64,000 bases of DNA from Heterobilharzia americana (Eukaryota > Platyhelminthes > Trematoda > Strigeidida > Schistosomatidae), in NCBI GenBank assembly GCA_944470555.2, contig CALYCZ020000351.1, positions 1 to 64,000 of the forward strand, written 5' to 3'. Each line of letters opens with the position of its first letter. Within the stretch, counting starts at the first letter, position 1. This document shows positions 38,706 to 49,283 of the stretch, in pieces. A model generated the notes under the pieces. The model saw only the letters and a program-made list of their open reading frames with translations, had not been told where the DNA came from and made no database searches. A program made the position numbers and the translations under genes.

Positions 38706-38822
38706 TGTTACGACTCACCTAACAGGGGTTAGCAGTAGAATCTAGGACGTTTAATTCATCTTGTTTGGATTTACCTGCATCGCGGTGAGTGTTTGTAGTA
38801 ATTCAATAGTAGATTCGTAACA
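38706..38822. repeat. 117-bp segment with 8-bp terminal inverted repeats
   Basis: It starts TGTTACGA and ends TCGTAACA. The TG...CA ends look LTR-like or MITE-like, but no flanking duplication is visible. Confidence 0.35.
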
Positions 38823-39638
38823 AAATCTGTGGTACTATCAAAGCAACAATAAGTTATGTCAAATTACAAAAATACCTCAACAGTGCCGTTGGGTAACTAT
38901 ACAGTCCAAAACGTTCTCGGGTACAAATACGTAGTACACGGTAAAAACTGGTTAAAAAAATACAACTGTTAAGTACCTGTCGGTCAATAGGAATATTCCC
39001 GGCAAAAGGGATCAAAACTCTGCCTACAGGAATCAAATCAACAAACAAACGTTCCCAGTAGACAGTCAAAAGACAAACAGTCAAATCACTGCACAACCGT
39101 AAGTTGAACCAAAACAAAATGTCGTGCGCAGTAAAACAACATCACCTTGTCAACAGTCCAGCGTCACATAATAGGAAAGTGAAACATTCATAATAAGTCT
39201 CAAACATACAAAGGCAAATACCGAGTGTAAAGTCAAATAGGACAGTTAAACAAGCAAATAACATTACACCGGCGAGGGTCAAAGGTACACCATCCATAAC
39301 GGGGTAGAAATGTTAAAATAAATGTCAATACAATCAAATAAGGGTGATCGGGAGGGATTTTCAGATCATTTTTGCGTTACATTGACAGTTATAAATCCCG
39401 GAGAATCAGCGAAAAACAATCAACCAAAGTAAGCCATGGTATAAAATTATTTCAATATTGCAGCAATCCATTAGTGTTATGGGTAAAAGAAAATCACGTT
39501 GAAAAGAATGTGAACTGTTGTCAATTAGGTGGATTAGTAGTCAGTCTAGTGTATTAGTTGTGTGGAATGCAATCAGTATGGACAGAAACATTACGTAATA
39601 AGGAAAAGACTATCTAAGAAAACCGTAGTTTCGCAGGC
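38823..39638. other. unassigned sequence rich in GTCAAA words
   Basis: No gene was recognised. The 87-codon minus frame at 38854-39117 has no known motif. Confidence 0.4.
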
Positions 39639-39990
39639 TAGTATTACTTATACTGGGTGATGATTGAAGGTGAGGTGAAAATGTGGACCGTGGCCGGATT
39701 CGAACTGGCAACCACGGGGTTACCGGCCCAATGCTCTACCAAATGAGATACGAGGTCCGACTGCTGACCAGAATTTCATTTCACTCCAATCACCAACGAT
39801 TGTATCACCCGACTACCATGTGAATTCATGACGTCTTACTATAGCTTGATCGTATTGGCACTCACTGCTGCCTGGTCATGACTTCTCATTCCAATCCAAA
39901 CCTAAGTGAATGGGAGAGGGGGAGCGTCATATTTATTATGATTTGACTATGTGAGATAGCAGCCATAGTTTTTTTTCAGACTAGTATCTA
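39639..39990 (-). repeat. tRNA-derived SINE-like unit
   Basis: The minus strand has TCTCATTTGGTAGAGCATTG and AGTTCGAATCCGGCCACG (B box), then CCTTCAATCATCACCCAGTA. The motif CTAGTAT...TATACTGGG starts at 39638 and again at 39981. The unit is thus about 343 bp and seems to belong to a head-to-tail family. It ends beside an old RTE-A/PLE mosaic. Confidence 0.7.
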
Positions 39991-40227
39991 TACTGGGCGA
40001 TGATTCATTTATATACATTTATCTCAAGCATGAATCTCTGTGTCTGTGTGTATGTATGTTTGTGTGAATTTGTTTACTAAGGATCGCCTAATCATCATCT
40101 AGCGAGTAGTTACATTCTAGTAAGGTTAAAAACTATGTGAATAGCGTGAAGAAAGGTTACTTTCGATGCAGAAGACTTTATACTGCAGGCAATCAGAAAT
40201 CAAGTCAGTACTGATTTAGAACATACT

Positions 40228-40347
40228 CGTCCAGAAGAAGCTTGGTGCCATCTCCAGTCTACCGTAAAAGCAACGCTGAAGACCGTGACCGACTCCAAAA
40301 GAGTGGCTAAGAAGGGCCAGTGGATATCCTGGTCCTAGGTTGATCTG
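40228..40347 (+). mobile_element. internally deleted RTE-A remnant
   Basis: CCAGAAGAAGCTTGGTGCCA through GGCCAGTGGATATC matches RTE-A at about 11605-11707. The sequence then jumps to TCCTGGTCCTAGGTTGAT, which matches the RTE-A 3' end at 13828-13845. More than 2 kb of the element is missing. Confidence 0.75.
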
Positions 40348-40930
40348 GGTGGATGGAGAACATACTCATAGAACCAAGATATAGATTTCAGGACAGTATA
40401 TGTAAACAAACAGAAGGAGTAGGTATCGATGGGATCCCTAATATCCCCATAAGTAACATATATGCCCATGGAAAGCTGGGAAGAGAAGATTTTATGAAGG
40501 TTTGCACCTGCACGTAAGATATGGTGACGATATGTGGATGACATATTCACTATCGGTTTGAAATCGGAACATATTGACAATTTCCGCGCACATAACATCA
40601 ACTCAGTAGTAGGCGAAATCCAATTCACATTAACTATGAGGTAGACAATGAACAAGGAGAATTAAGCTTGTTGAGTTGCAGAATAAAAAGAAGGACATAC
40701 CTCGATGGGTTGGATACTACTGTCTACAGGAAACCAACACATTCACGTCATCTTATCCAACGTCAGTCAACGAAGTCGCGTACAAACACACATGAAACGA
40801 AATGATAACAGTGACACGAGTACTGTGGGGTTCACAGCCTCCATTGTGTTACCATCTAGTGTGGGAATATCAGAACAGTTACTTAGGATTCTTAGTAAGG
40901 CTCGGATTAGTTAGTGTGGCTTATAAACCT
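40348..40930 (+). mobile_element. Penelope-like element, RT region, degraded
   Basis: Visible pieces are EGVGIDGIPNIPISNIYAHG (the motif before the catalytic box), then YVDDIFTIGLKSEHIDNF, the RT active-site box. INSVVGEIQFT and TVYRKPTHSRHLIQR-like sequence follow in shifted frames. The linker is broken. Confidence 0.7.
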
Positions 40931-40942
40931 TCAAATTCACTC

Positions 40943-41840
40943 GGACAATTCAGAAACATAACCTTATATTGGTTGTGTTGTGTTCTCTGAGGAGCTGGTT
41001 GTTTAGTCATGGAGATGCTTTCATCGTGTCTTTTTTAGACGACATCATCAGCACCAACTTCAATATGAAGTGTGAGCTAGCTATCAATATCTCCCCGTGA
41101 CTGATTTAGTAACTTGCCATAACCAACTCGTTTGTGATTCGCTGTTACCTCTGATTGTTGTGTCATTGACTGACCACATAGATTTTCCTGTTGACTGTTC
41201 CTCTGCTTCACCCTTCTCCACCTTTCTGTTGTTCATCATTTCTCTCATTGGCTCATAGATTGAGTCTATGTCGATACATCTGTTGATTGCTGACTGACTG
41301 ATCTGAATGTCAACCTCCTAGGAATTCTCTGATGATATTCTTAGTGTTTCATCTCTCTATCCAAAATCTCTTCATCATCAAAATTCAATTCATCTCCATA
41401 CTTGTTATCCACATGCATTGAGGTGAGCGGTGATGAAATGTCGTCTATGACGCTGAATAGGCACTTGGTGTTCTCATGTAGACGAAGGTGAATGTGGGGC
41501 GACCACTTTGTCCAATGTGTTGTGTTGACTATAGTTATTCCAATTGATTTTGTAAATGATATTCACTTTGTCTTCTTTGCTTGTCGTGTCCCCTTTGGTG
41601 TGCATAGTTGGGGTTTGGAAGGAATTTGTTGCTTTATGAAGCGCCACAGTAATTCCAAGTGGTCTCATTAATCTTGTCGTGATTTCTCATATGTTGTTCA
41701 TGTATGTGGGAGGATGATGCACTTGTCGATGACTTTGGATAACTTTGTAGTTGGTGATGTATGGGATAGGCGTCTTCTGATAATGTTTCGTAGGTAATTA
41801 TCTTCGTTTCTCCGTGAAGTTGTTGTAGTGGACAGTGTGT
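40943..41840 (-). mobile_element. Penelope-like element (inverted partner of 26920-27800)
   Basis: The minus strand from 41840 to 40980 repeats the PLE linker, GIY-YIG and C-terminal tail of 26920-27800 almost base for base. The 64-codon frame at 41668-41474 is identical to that at 27107-27301. A deletion near 41780-41800 removes part of the linker. Confidence 0.85.
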
Positions 41841-42480
41841 TCTCGCCTAGGCGAGTGAAAGAGATGACTTCCTTGAGGTTTATCCCGTTGATGGTGCTTG
41901 TTGTTGTTGTTTACGTATCTTCATCACCTTCGTCTTCTCTACGTTCATCTGAAGGAAGTGCCGTCTTCCTTCGCTGTCTCATGTCACCTCGTCTGTTCTG
42001 TCAACTTGTTAGTTTTCACCTGTAGATCGTTGAGTTTGTGCCACATTACACATTCTCCATAAATGATGATGGTCTTTTCATCGGTCAAAGACAGTATGCA
42101 CCTCTTCTCGCTCTGCACAGTTTGTTGCAACATCCAGTCCAGTCGACCGCAATGGGAAGATCATCGATGGTGATAGTAGGCGGCAACTTTGTCTTACTCC
42201 TTCCTGTCTTCACTTCACTTCACTTCACTTCGAAGGCATAACTGCACCTTTCATTGTCAATCACTTGGCATGCAGCATCATATAGCATAGCATATAGCAG
42301 ATAGCTGGTGTTGAATGAGGTTGATAAAGGTCTTGTTTGCGGCACTAAAACAGTAGTATTAGTCATCTCTATCGAATACCATTTCAAAATCGATAAAGTT
42401 GACGTATAAATGCAGTTGACTGCTATTCTATGCTCTTTTCTATAATGATATATTAACATTACAATTTAATCTTTGCTATT
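41830..42480 (-). mobile_element. RTE-B fragment, degraded
   Basis: The plus strand shows complements of RTE-B from the FTYLGSTVS region (41850) through the RT core to the EWQSALYLN region (about 42430). A repeat of ATAGCATAGCATATAGCAG has expanded near 42283-42303; a related expansion is at 46523-46547, so these two copies share a recent ancestor. Confidence 0.8.
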
Positions 42481-42655
42481 ATTATAATTGTTATTTTTCG
42501 TATAAACAGGCGAAAAACTTGATAAACTTTATCAACCATCAAGAAAACGATGGATTACAATCACATTCGGTATATTCGAATTAATTTGGTCAGCGGATAT
42601 CATTATAGATTCAATTACTTAGTTCCAGAATGGAAATCATCGTCTGTATAATAAT

Positions 42656-42686
<31 letters not shown>

Positions 42687-43103
42687 TAATAATAATATAT
42701 ATATAAATAAGTCGAATCTACTTTGCAATCATCAAATCACATTCATGTTTTCTAAATATCATCAATTGTGTATTCCATTATTATCTGGTGACTTCTTCAA
42801 TTCAACTACCCCCCTATTACTTACTATTCATCATTTCATCAATAAGATATAAACAGTTATCATTACAAATATTACTTATTATTATTATTATCATTATCCT
42901 CATCATCATTATTATCGCGATTGGTTCATTGGTTATTGATTTATTTCTGGTTATATTTATGTGAACAACAAAAGTCAAGTGATATGAGTAAATTTCCAGT
43001 TAATATTAGTTAAACATGTTGAAGGGAAATGTAATGAAGGGTGTGTATCAATGGAGAATGTGGTTACCAAGGGAATTGATGAGGAAACGGTCAGCATGTA
43101 TAT
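42481..43103. other. unassigned sequence with (AAT)n microsatellite
   Basis: An impure AAT/ATA run lies at about 42648-42708. ATT/ATC-rich stretches follow near 42875-42915. Nothing coding was seen. Confidence 0.5.
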
Positions 43104-43497
43104 AAATGAAATTATTATTTGTGCCTTGGGTTCCTAGTGGAACACATGGGTTGGGTAGCACACTTCGATTTCACTCTCTTCTCTACAGTATGGCTTCACG
43201 ACTGCTCACAAGCATTCATTTCTTCCCCCTCAGCAAAGACGACCAACTCGTCGTTCCCTCTTTTCGAATTTCACTCGACAACCTGGCCTGGTGTGTGGTG
43301 TCTCTGAATGGTTTTCTCAGTGTATGCCGAATCCATCTCCACTCTCTTCTTCTGCGTATCTGTTGGGTGGTAGCTTCTTGGTCGGTTGGTTCGTTGCCAG
43401 TCACACTTACTCCATCCGACCTCATCTTCAGTATCCAGTGAGCATAGGTGGCAGATGTGCATGTATGTCTGCAGTTCATCCTATTCATCCGAGTATA
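43104..43497 (-). mobile_element. RTE-B 3' fragment (antisense)
   Basis: It starts with GTGCCTTGGGTTCCTAGTGG, the complement of the RTE-B end, and covers the C-terminal ~130 residues in a degraded state. Confidence 0.8.
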
Positions 43498-43499
43498 GG

Positions 43500-43795
43500 A
43501 CCGGCCGACTACCATATGAATTCATAGCTGAGTTGGTAGAGCATCCCGTACCACGCGGAACCCGGTCGTCTCCACTTCGAATACGACCACAGTCGAAATT
43601 TCTATCTCACCTTCAACCATTACCCAGTAATCAAATCAATATTGGTAAATCCTAGCAAAGTAAAAAATGTGGAGAAACATTTGGTGATAGGTATACATGA
43701 AAGTGTGGACAATGACAGAATAGAGGTGGGGGGGGGGGGGCGAGGGGGGTTAAACAATGACAGTCGTGAAAATTAATTAAGTTGAATGCTTCTAT
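43500..43795 (+). repeat. tRNA-derived SINE-like unit with G-run (inverted partner 35313-35600)
   Basis: AGCTGAGTTGGTAGAGCATC and CACTTCGAATACGACCAC are the tRNA-like boxes, followed by CTCACCTTCAACCATTACCC. A G-rich run lies at about 43726-43750. It is placed between two convergent RTE-B fragments. Confidence 0.65.
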
Positions 43796-43799
43796 ATAG

Positions 43800-44288
43800 T
43801 TGAGAAACTTGACGCGTTACTAAAATCATTTCGAATAAACTGCAGACATACATTATCAACAGCTGCCACCTACGCTCACTCCATACTGAAGATCAATTGA
43901 GAATGCCATAATATTAAGAATAAGTAAGGGGGAACTGTGGCTCGCTGGCAACGAACCAACCGCCGAATCAACAAGCTATCACCCAACAAATGTGCAGTAG
44001 AAGAAATTGAAGATTGACTGGATTGGATTGATCATAGAGTGAGACGACGGTTTGGGGACATGACGCGCCAGGTCAGGCTTGCCCGCCAAGTGGAACGCAA
44101 ATCAGAAACGACGAGTTGCGCTTCCGAGTCAAGGGTGATATGGAGGAGGTGGTGCCGGGAAGAAACCAAAGGTTATGAGGAGTGGTGGAGACAGGTGAAG
44201 CCAGACTGCAGAGACGAGAGATAGTGAAATGGTGACGTGCCATTGAAGCCATGTGTTGCACTAGGAACCCAAAGGACAAATATTAATA
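43800..44288 (+). mobile_element. RTE-B 3' fragment (sense)
   Basis: It follows the RTE-B C-terminal region from the GSETWRVTKG area to AGGAACCCAAAGGACAAATA. Frames are broken. Confidence 0.8.
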
Positions 44289-45934
44289 AGCTGAAATCGA
44301 TTGCTTATTAGGATGTTTGCAATACCCGTTCAATCTGAGATTCATGTCATCATTGACATCGGTTAGCATTATGACGTAAGTAATTTTAATCCAGCTTTTC
44401 TGGACCTAGAGACTGTAGGGTTACACACTTCTCCTGAATAACTAGCCTACGATTTGACGAGATTCCACATTAATGCTGATCTTCAAAGTTTAACTCACCT
44501 CGCTCAGCTGAAGGCACTCGATCAAGCATCCTCGCCACATTGGCACGTTGTCATGTTACATTGCACTACTCGTAATCGACCCTCTAACCAGTTAGTTGAA
44601 ATGCATCGGTATGTGTTGGCCCGACTTTGTAAATTTATTATTCCATCCGACAACGCTACTGTCTTCTTTCTCGGTCTCGTATTCGTGGGTATATAACAAG
44701 TTCGACGGTTACCACTATCAGAGTAAATTGGTGTAAACAGTTAGAAGCATTGAAGTGATGTGTAAGGGTTGAGCGAAAATACACATCCAGCTGATTATTG
44801 AGCATCAAATAAGAGTGAAATATGCTTCATTTCGGAATCTTTTACTAATTACAACCTTCCTTAACTACAAAACTTTGCTATCCACTGACTTCAGTGTAAA
44901 GATGAAAATGTTACAGAGTATTCTCCATACATTTAATAAAGAGGATGTGGAAACTAAGAGGATAAAAGTGAACTGTAATATCATGAATGTTTTATGGTGT
45001 CAAAAAGGACCTAAACATCTACACACATTGACTGACTCCATTCTGGAAATAAGTTCACACCAACTGACTTCACCCTTCCCTAACGTGTGGTAGTACTCCC
45101 TAAGATAATTGATAACTGAAGATACTTGAGTCAAGAAGTTATAAACCAGTTATCATTTAGTTGGGAGAGTATCTGCCTACACAGCAGAGAATCTTATATC
45201 ATAATCAACAGAACGTGATCTATATGGCTGACAGCATAGAATCGATATGTGCTAACAGTAGTAAAGTGAAGAGTCAAGTCCAGGCCTTATTTTCAAATAA
45301 ACGTTCTCTGTGGAATGTTGTGCCAGGTAATAGAAACTGACTCACAGATATACTGGATTCATTGAAGGAAGGAATTTTGAAATATACCTTGTGTGATACA
45401 TTTCAGCATGTTGATTTACTCAGCAATTTCAGTGTGTCAGGGAAGATGATAATTTCTTTAGCGGGTTCCTCGCCCCACCCGCCACTCCACCGCTGCAAAA
45501 CTAACCAACCTATAAGTGCAAAGCACGTACATATATCCATCAGGATATGAATGAAGAACAAGTTGGTATTTCACCAGTGAGAGGTTGCTTCTCTTAGCGA
45601 TTTCATTCTCAGACTTGTACAATCACAAATTTATCCACCTTTTGTTCTAGTGTAAGTGTTATGTATGGCTGGGAACAACAAAAAAAACTGTGATGATTAG
45701 TGAATATTAATCGAAATAAGTTATGACAAGAAGTTTCGTGACCTGATGACACAACTGGAAACTGAATTATGATCTAAGCAGAGCATAGCAAGAAGAATGA
45801 GTAGGAAATTAGTGAGAAAACTGAAACACTGAAGAATGAAAACTAAGACCATGAAAGGAGAAGAAGAAGAAGTTGAACAATCTTCATCAATATAGGTGTA
45901 AAACTTGGTGATTGTGGTGGAATTTCATTCCATG
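44289..45934. other. unassigned sequence
   Basis: No gene or transposon was identified with confidence. The 80- and 92-codon frames at 44454-44696 and 44815-45093 have no known motif. Confidence 0.4.
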
Positions 45935-46470
45935 TTAGTAGTAGTAGTGCGAGTAGTAGTGGTGTGAGTGACGGTGGTGGTAGTAGTAGTAGTAGTCGTA
46001 GTTGTAATAGTGTTGGTAGGCGTAATCCAATTCACTCGCAGGAGGTGGAAAATGAACAAGGATTGCAGGATAAAACGAACAATAGACGTCGATGGATACT
46101 ACCATCTACAGGAAACCCACACTTTCTAAAATGTAGGTATCAAGACTTCAAGTCATCCCATTCAGTGTCACTTAAAACAGGTTTAGTCAAAGGTCTAAGT
46201 GATTGAGCTAGAAAACTGATTAGTCAGTCCAACGACCTAAACAATGAATTGAAACACGTAAAAGAAGCTCTAATAGTTAATAATTATCCTTCACAGTTTA
46301 TCAAGAAATTCGTACAAACACACAAGAAACAAAAAATAACAGTCACATGAGTGTGAATAATAAAGACAACATCAGAAGAAGAAGAAAGGAGTTCACAGAC
46401 TTCATTGTGTTACCCTACAAGGAAGGCACATCAGAAACTTTACGTAGGACCTTCAACAAAGCCGCAATTA
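45935..46470 (+). mobile_element. Penelope-like element, RT end and linker, degraded
   Basis: After an impure AGT-rich stretch (45935-46010), the frame reads NPIHSQEVENEQGLQDKTNN and then WILPSTGNP, the remains of the segment after the PLE RT box. It continues with NNELKHVKEALIVNNYPSQF and VLPYKEGTSETLRRTFNKAA, which precede the GIY-YIG domain in PLEs. It stops where an RTE-B fragment begins. Confidence 0.65.
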
Positions 46471-46499
46471 GTTATGGTGACATCACTGACATTCATATT

Positions 46500-46742
46500 G
46501 TCGCTTGGCATGCAGCATCATATAGCATAACATAGCACATAGCAGATAGCTGGTGTTGAATGAAGTTGATAAAGGTCAGGTTTGTGGCACTAAAACAGTA
46601 GTGTTGGTTGACGCTATCGAAAGCCTTTTCAAAGTCGATGAAGTTGAGGTAAAGATACAGTTGACCGCCATTCTATACTCTGTTCTATGATGACGATGAT
46701 GATGCGTAGTTTAGCGTTGCAATTCGATCCCTTAATGATCTA
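46500..46742 (-). mobile_element. RTE-B fragment (RT core)
   Basis: The plus strand shows GAAAGCCTTTTCAAAGTCGA, complement of the FDFEKAF catalytic region, and shares the AGCATA expansion with 42283-42303. Both ends are truncated. Confidence 0.8.
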
Positions 46743-47274
46743 TTTTTCTGTAAACCACACACACTACTAAGGAGACACGCAAATAACAGAATTAAATTTG
46801 ACAAGGTCAATTGTCCGACCAACAGGCAAAACATATGTGTAACACCTCAGGCAACCTGCTCAACTTGTTCACACTAAGCTATCGAAAGAAACATCCGACA
46901 TGATCATTCACCAAAACCAAGTGGACCACACAAATAGGTCAACGTTATCGGTCGAAAACACACACTGACTGATCTAATCAGCAGGTTCAATGCCCCACAC
47001 TCACCCCACCCCCGCCAAAACAAACCAAGTTATAAGTAGGAAGCAGGTAAGGACTTCTCAGACTATCGAAGAAATACAAGTGAACAAAAAGCCAACCAAT
47101 CCTCAAGACGTAGAAACCAGAGGTGAAAACTTACAGGTTTCCTCTATTCACACTATCCATGTTACACGTTTGAATATATACACACCTAAGCAATTTGTTT
47201 AAACTAGCAATTAGAGAAGAGGAAACACTCTCAAGTTTACATGATAAATATGACAAATTTTTATGATTTGTCCA
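46743..47274. other. unassigned sequence
   Basis: I see no recognisable element. A C-rich stretch near 46990-47020 resembles one near 45470-45500. Confidence 0.35.
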
Positions 47275-47585
47275 TCTAAGATAGCTGTAGTTTGACAGAC
47301 TAGTATTACTGTTACAGAGTGATGACTAGTCAAGTCAGCAATGGGTGTGAATATGACCAATCGGTGGGTAGTGAGGCATCACGAATTCACATGGTAGTTT
47401 TGTGATACAACCGTTGGCGATTGAAATGAAATGAAATAGATCTGGTCACCAGTCGGACGGACTTCGTAACTCAGTTGGTAGAGCATCAGACCGGTAACCC
47501 AGTGGTCGTTGGTTCCTGTCCGGCCACAGTCCAGATTTCCATCTCACCTTCAATCATCACCCAGTACAGTGACAAGTTTATGCCT
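47275..47585 (+). repeat. tRNA-derived SINE-like unit
   Basis: It has the same order as the 39639-39990 unit: CAGACTAGTATTACTGTTAC at the start, GAATTCACATGGTAGT, then the tRNA-like head TCGTAACTCAGTTGGTAGAG and GTTGGTTCCTGTCCGGCC, then CTTCAATCATCACCCAGTA. The B box is altered (CCTGTCC), so RNA polymerase III activity is doubtful. Confidence 0.7.
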
Positions 47586-48559
47586 CATATCACGTCTTTC
47601 TACATACAATTCATAGTCTATAGTGAAAGAATTCCTAGTCTACTTCACTACAGACTATCACTAGACTATCATAACTACTTACTTTGACTGTAGGTACGGT
47701 GAATCCCGTTTGACGGAGGCGGCCAGCAGCTACTTTCAATAATTCGACAGTATGAGAATGATCAATTCATATGTACTCTACTGTGTTGTTGATGAGTTAG
47801 TTGATCGTCTTCAAATCAGTCGAGTGATTGTTCCCCTCATACATCACATCAATTTCATTTGTCTAATCAGCATATCTAATCTAACCAATATCAATATTAT
47901 GGAACTATGGATATATATATACATATATGAATGAGTGGTATACTTGATAAATTTTTTTGTGAATAATCTACATGAAGATGACATCTTTCTTCATTGCTCC
48001 ACTCGAATCAATCCTTTTCTTTATATACTTTAGTAACAGTATTGCTTTCTCTCCTGTCTATCTTCATCATCTACATTGTGTATGATGATCATTTCTAATG
48101 GATTAATTATTGTATAAGTAGAGAGAGAGAGAGAGACAGAGAGTTGAATTATTATTATTATTTCTATGAAATAGCTTATTTGTATGATGTGTACATTGAG
48201 GAATGTTGTTGGATGGATGTGAAACATTTGTGTTGCATTGAATATTATGTTAGGTGTAGTCGACTTTCAGCCACCAACTTGGATTGATTACATATCCTAA
48301 CTAGTGTGTTAATTAACTATATGGAGTGATGAATAAATGGAATGAGTATGATGTCAGCCTGATGTCAGACCAACCAATGAGATATGGATTATTGAGTGTT
48401 GTGCATGTATGGTTGATTGTCGACATGTAAGGTGATGGAGAAGGGAGAGGAAAATGGTGAAGTAGAAGATGAAGCAGTGTAGTGCAGTGCAGGGTAGTGT
48501 GGTGCAGGGATGAACAAGGTAAAGAGGAACTCAATACAACCTATAGAACACTATACTTT
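47586..48559. other. unassigned sequence
   Basis: No gene was seen. A short (GA)n tract lies at 48120-48136. Confidence 0.4.
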
Positions 48560-48950
48560 ACTAAGAATTGTATAAGAGTGCACGCAAAGACAAAAGACAT
48601 TTCTGTGACACACTTGCAAATGAAGCAGAACAGGGTGCAAGACAGAGAGTGAGATTCCTGACAACACACTATGTCAAATAACTGGGTAACTAACTGGTAA
48701 GAGATGAACACAGAACAGATGAAACCAATGGAAGATAGTGAAGGATACCTAGTTACTAAAAATTAGGTGAAACCAATGAAACGATGTACTGACCACTTCG
48801 AACAAACTCATGAATCGTCCACCACGACCATCACCTGTGAGAAGATGAGTGTACGGTGTTTGGTCAAATAAAAGACCCTAGAAGATTTGGATTTCACCGA
48901 TGATGATTTATGTGTATTATGTAATGTCGCACAAACTTCATAATGCATAG
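48560..48950 (+). mobile_element. RTE-B fragments (pre-RT region joined to post-RT region)
   Basis: CACGCAAAGACAAAAGACAT corresponds to ARKDKRHFYETLASEAEQ. Degraded sequence follows to about 48830. From 48865 the match jumps to the region after the RT box (GAAGATTTGGATTTCACCGA, compare EDLDFADD). The RT fingers are deleted. Confidence 0.7.
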
Positions 48951-49270
48951 GTGATTTATTCACATTTATAAAGTGTACAGCTACAGTGGAAACACTGGAA
49001 ACTTGAGAGCACTGAACATCTACTGCTTCGTCTTAGTACGTGACTTCTCAACAGTGTGCGCTCTCATGATATCATCCTCCAGGACTCGAACCAACAACCT
49101 TCCGATTTCGCAGAAGTATGTTACCAACGAACCAGCTTCCAAATATTCATCCAACTGATATCAGTCCATCACGAAATAACAATGATAATTTAAAACAGAC
49201 CAGCTGGGTTAAAAAAAGATCTAGACGAATAATGAAAATAGTATAAGCCATTTTCAAAGTTATCTAGTTC

Positions 49271-49283
49271 TCCTGATATAAAT
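49271..49283. repeat. target-site duplication of the intact RTE-B (3' side)
   Basis: TCCTGATATAAAT is repeated at 52501-52513, at the other end of the element. Confidence 0.9.

Noticed and set aside
44815..45093. 92-residue plus-strand ORF as a gene
   Set aside because: It has no known motif, no splice or poly(A) context and lies in repeat-rich DNA; its length is within chance for AT-rich sequence.
47457..47530. Functional tRNA gene
   Set aside because: A- and B-box-like parts are present, but the B box is altered and no acceptor stem closes. The sequence is part of a dispersed SINE-like family.
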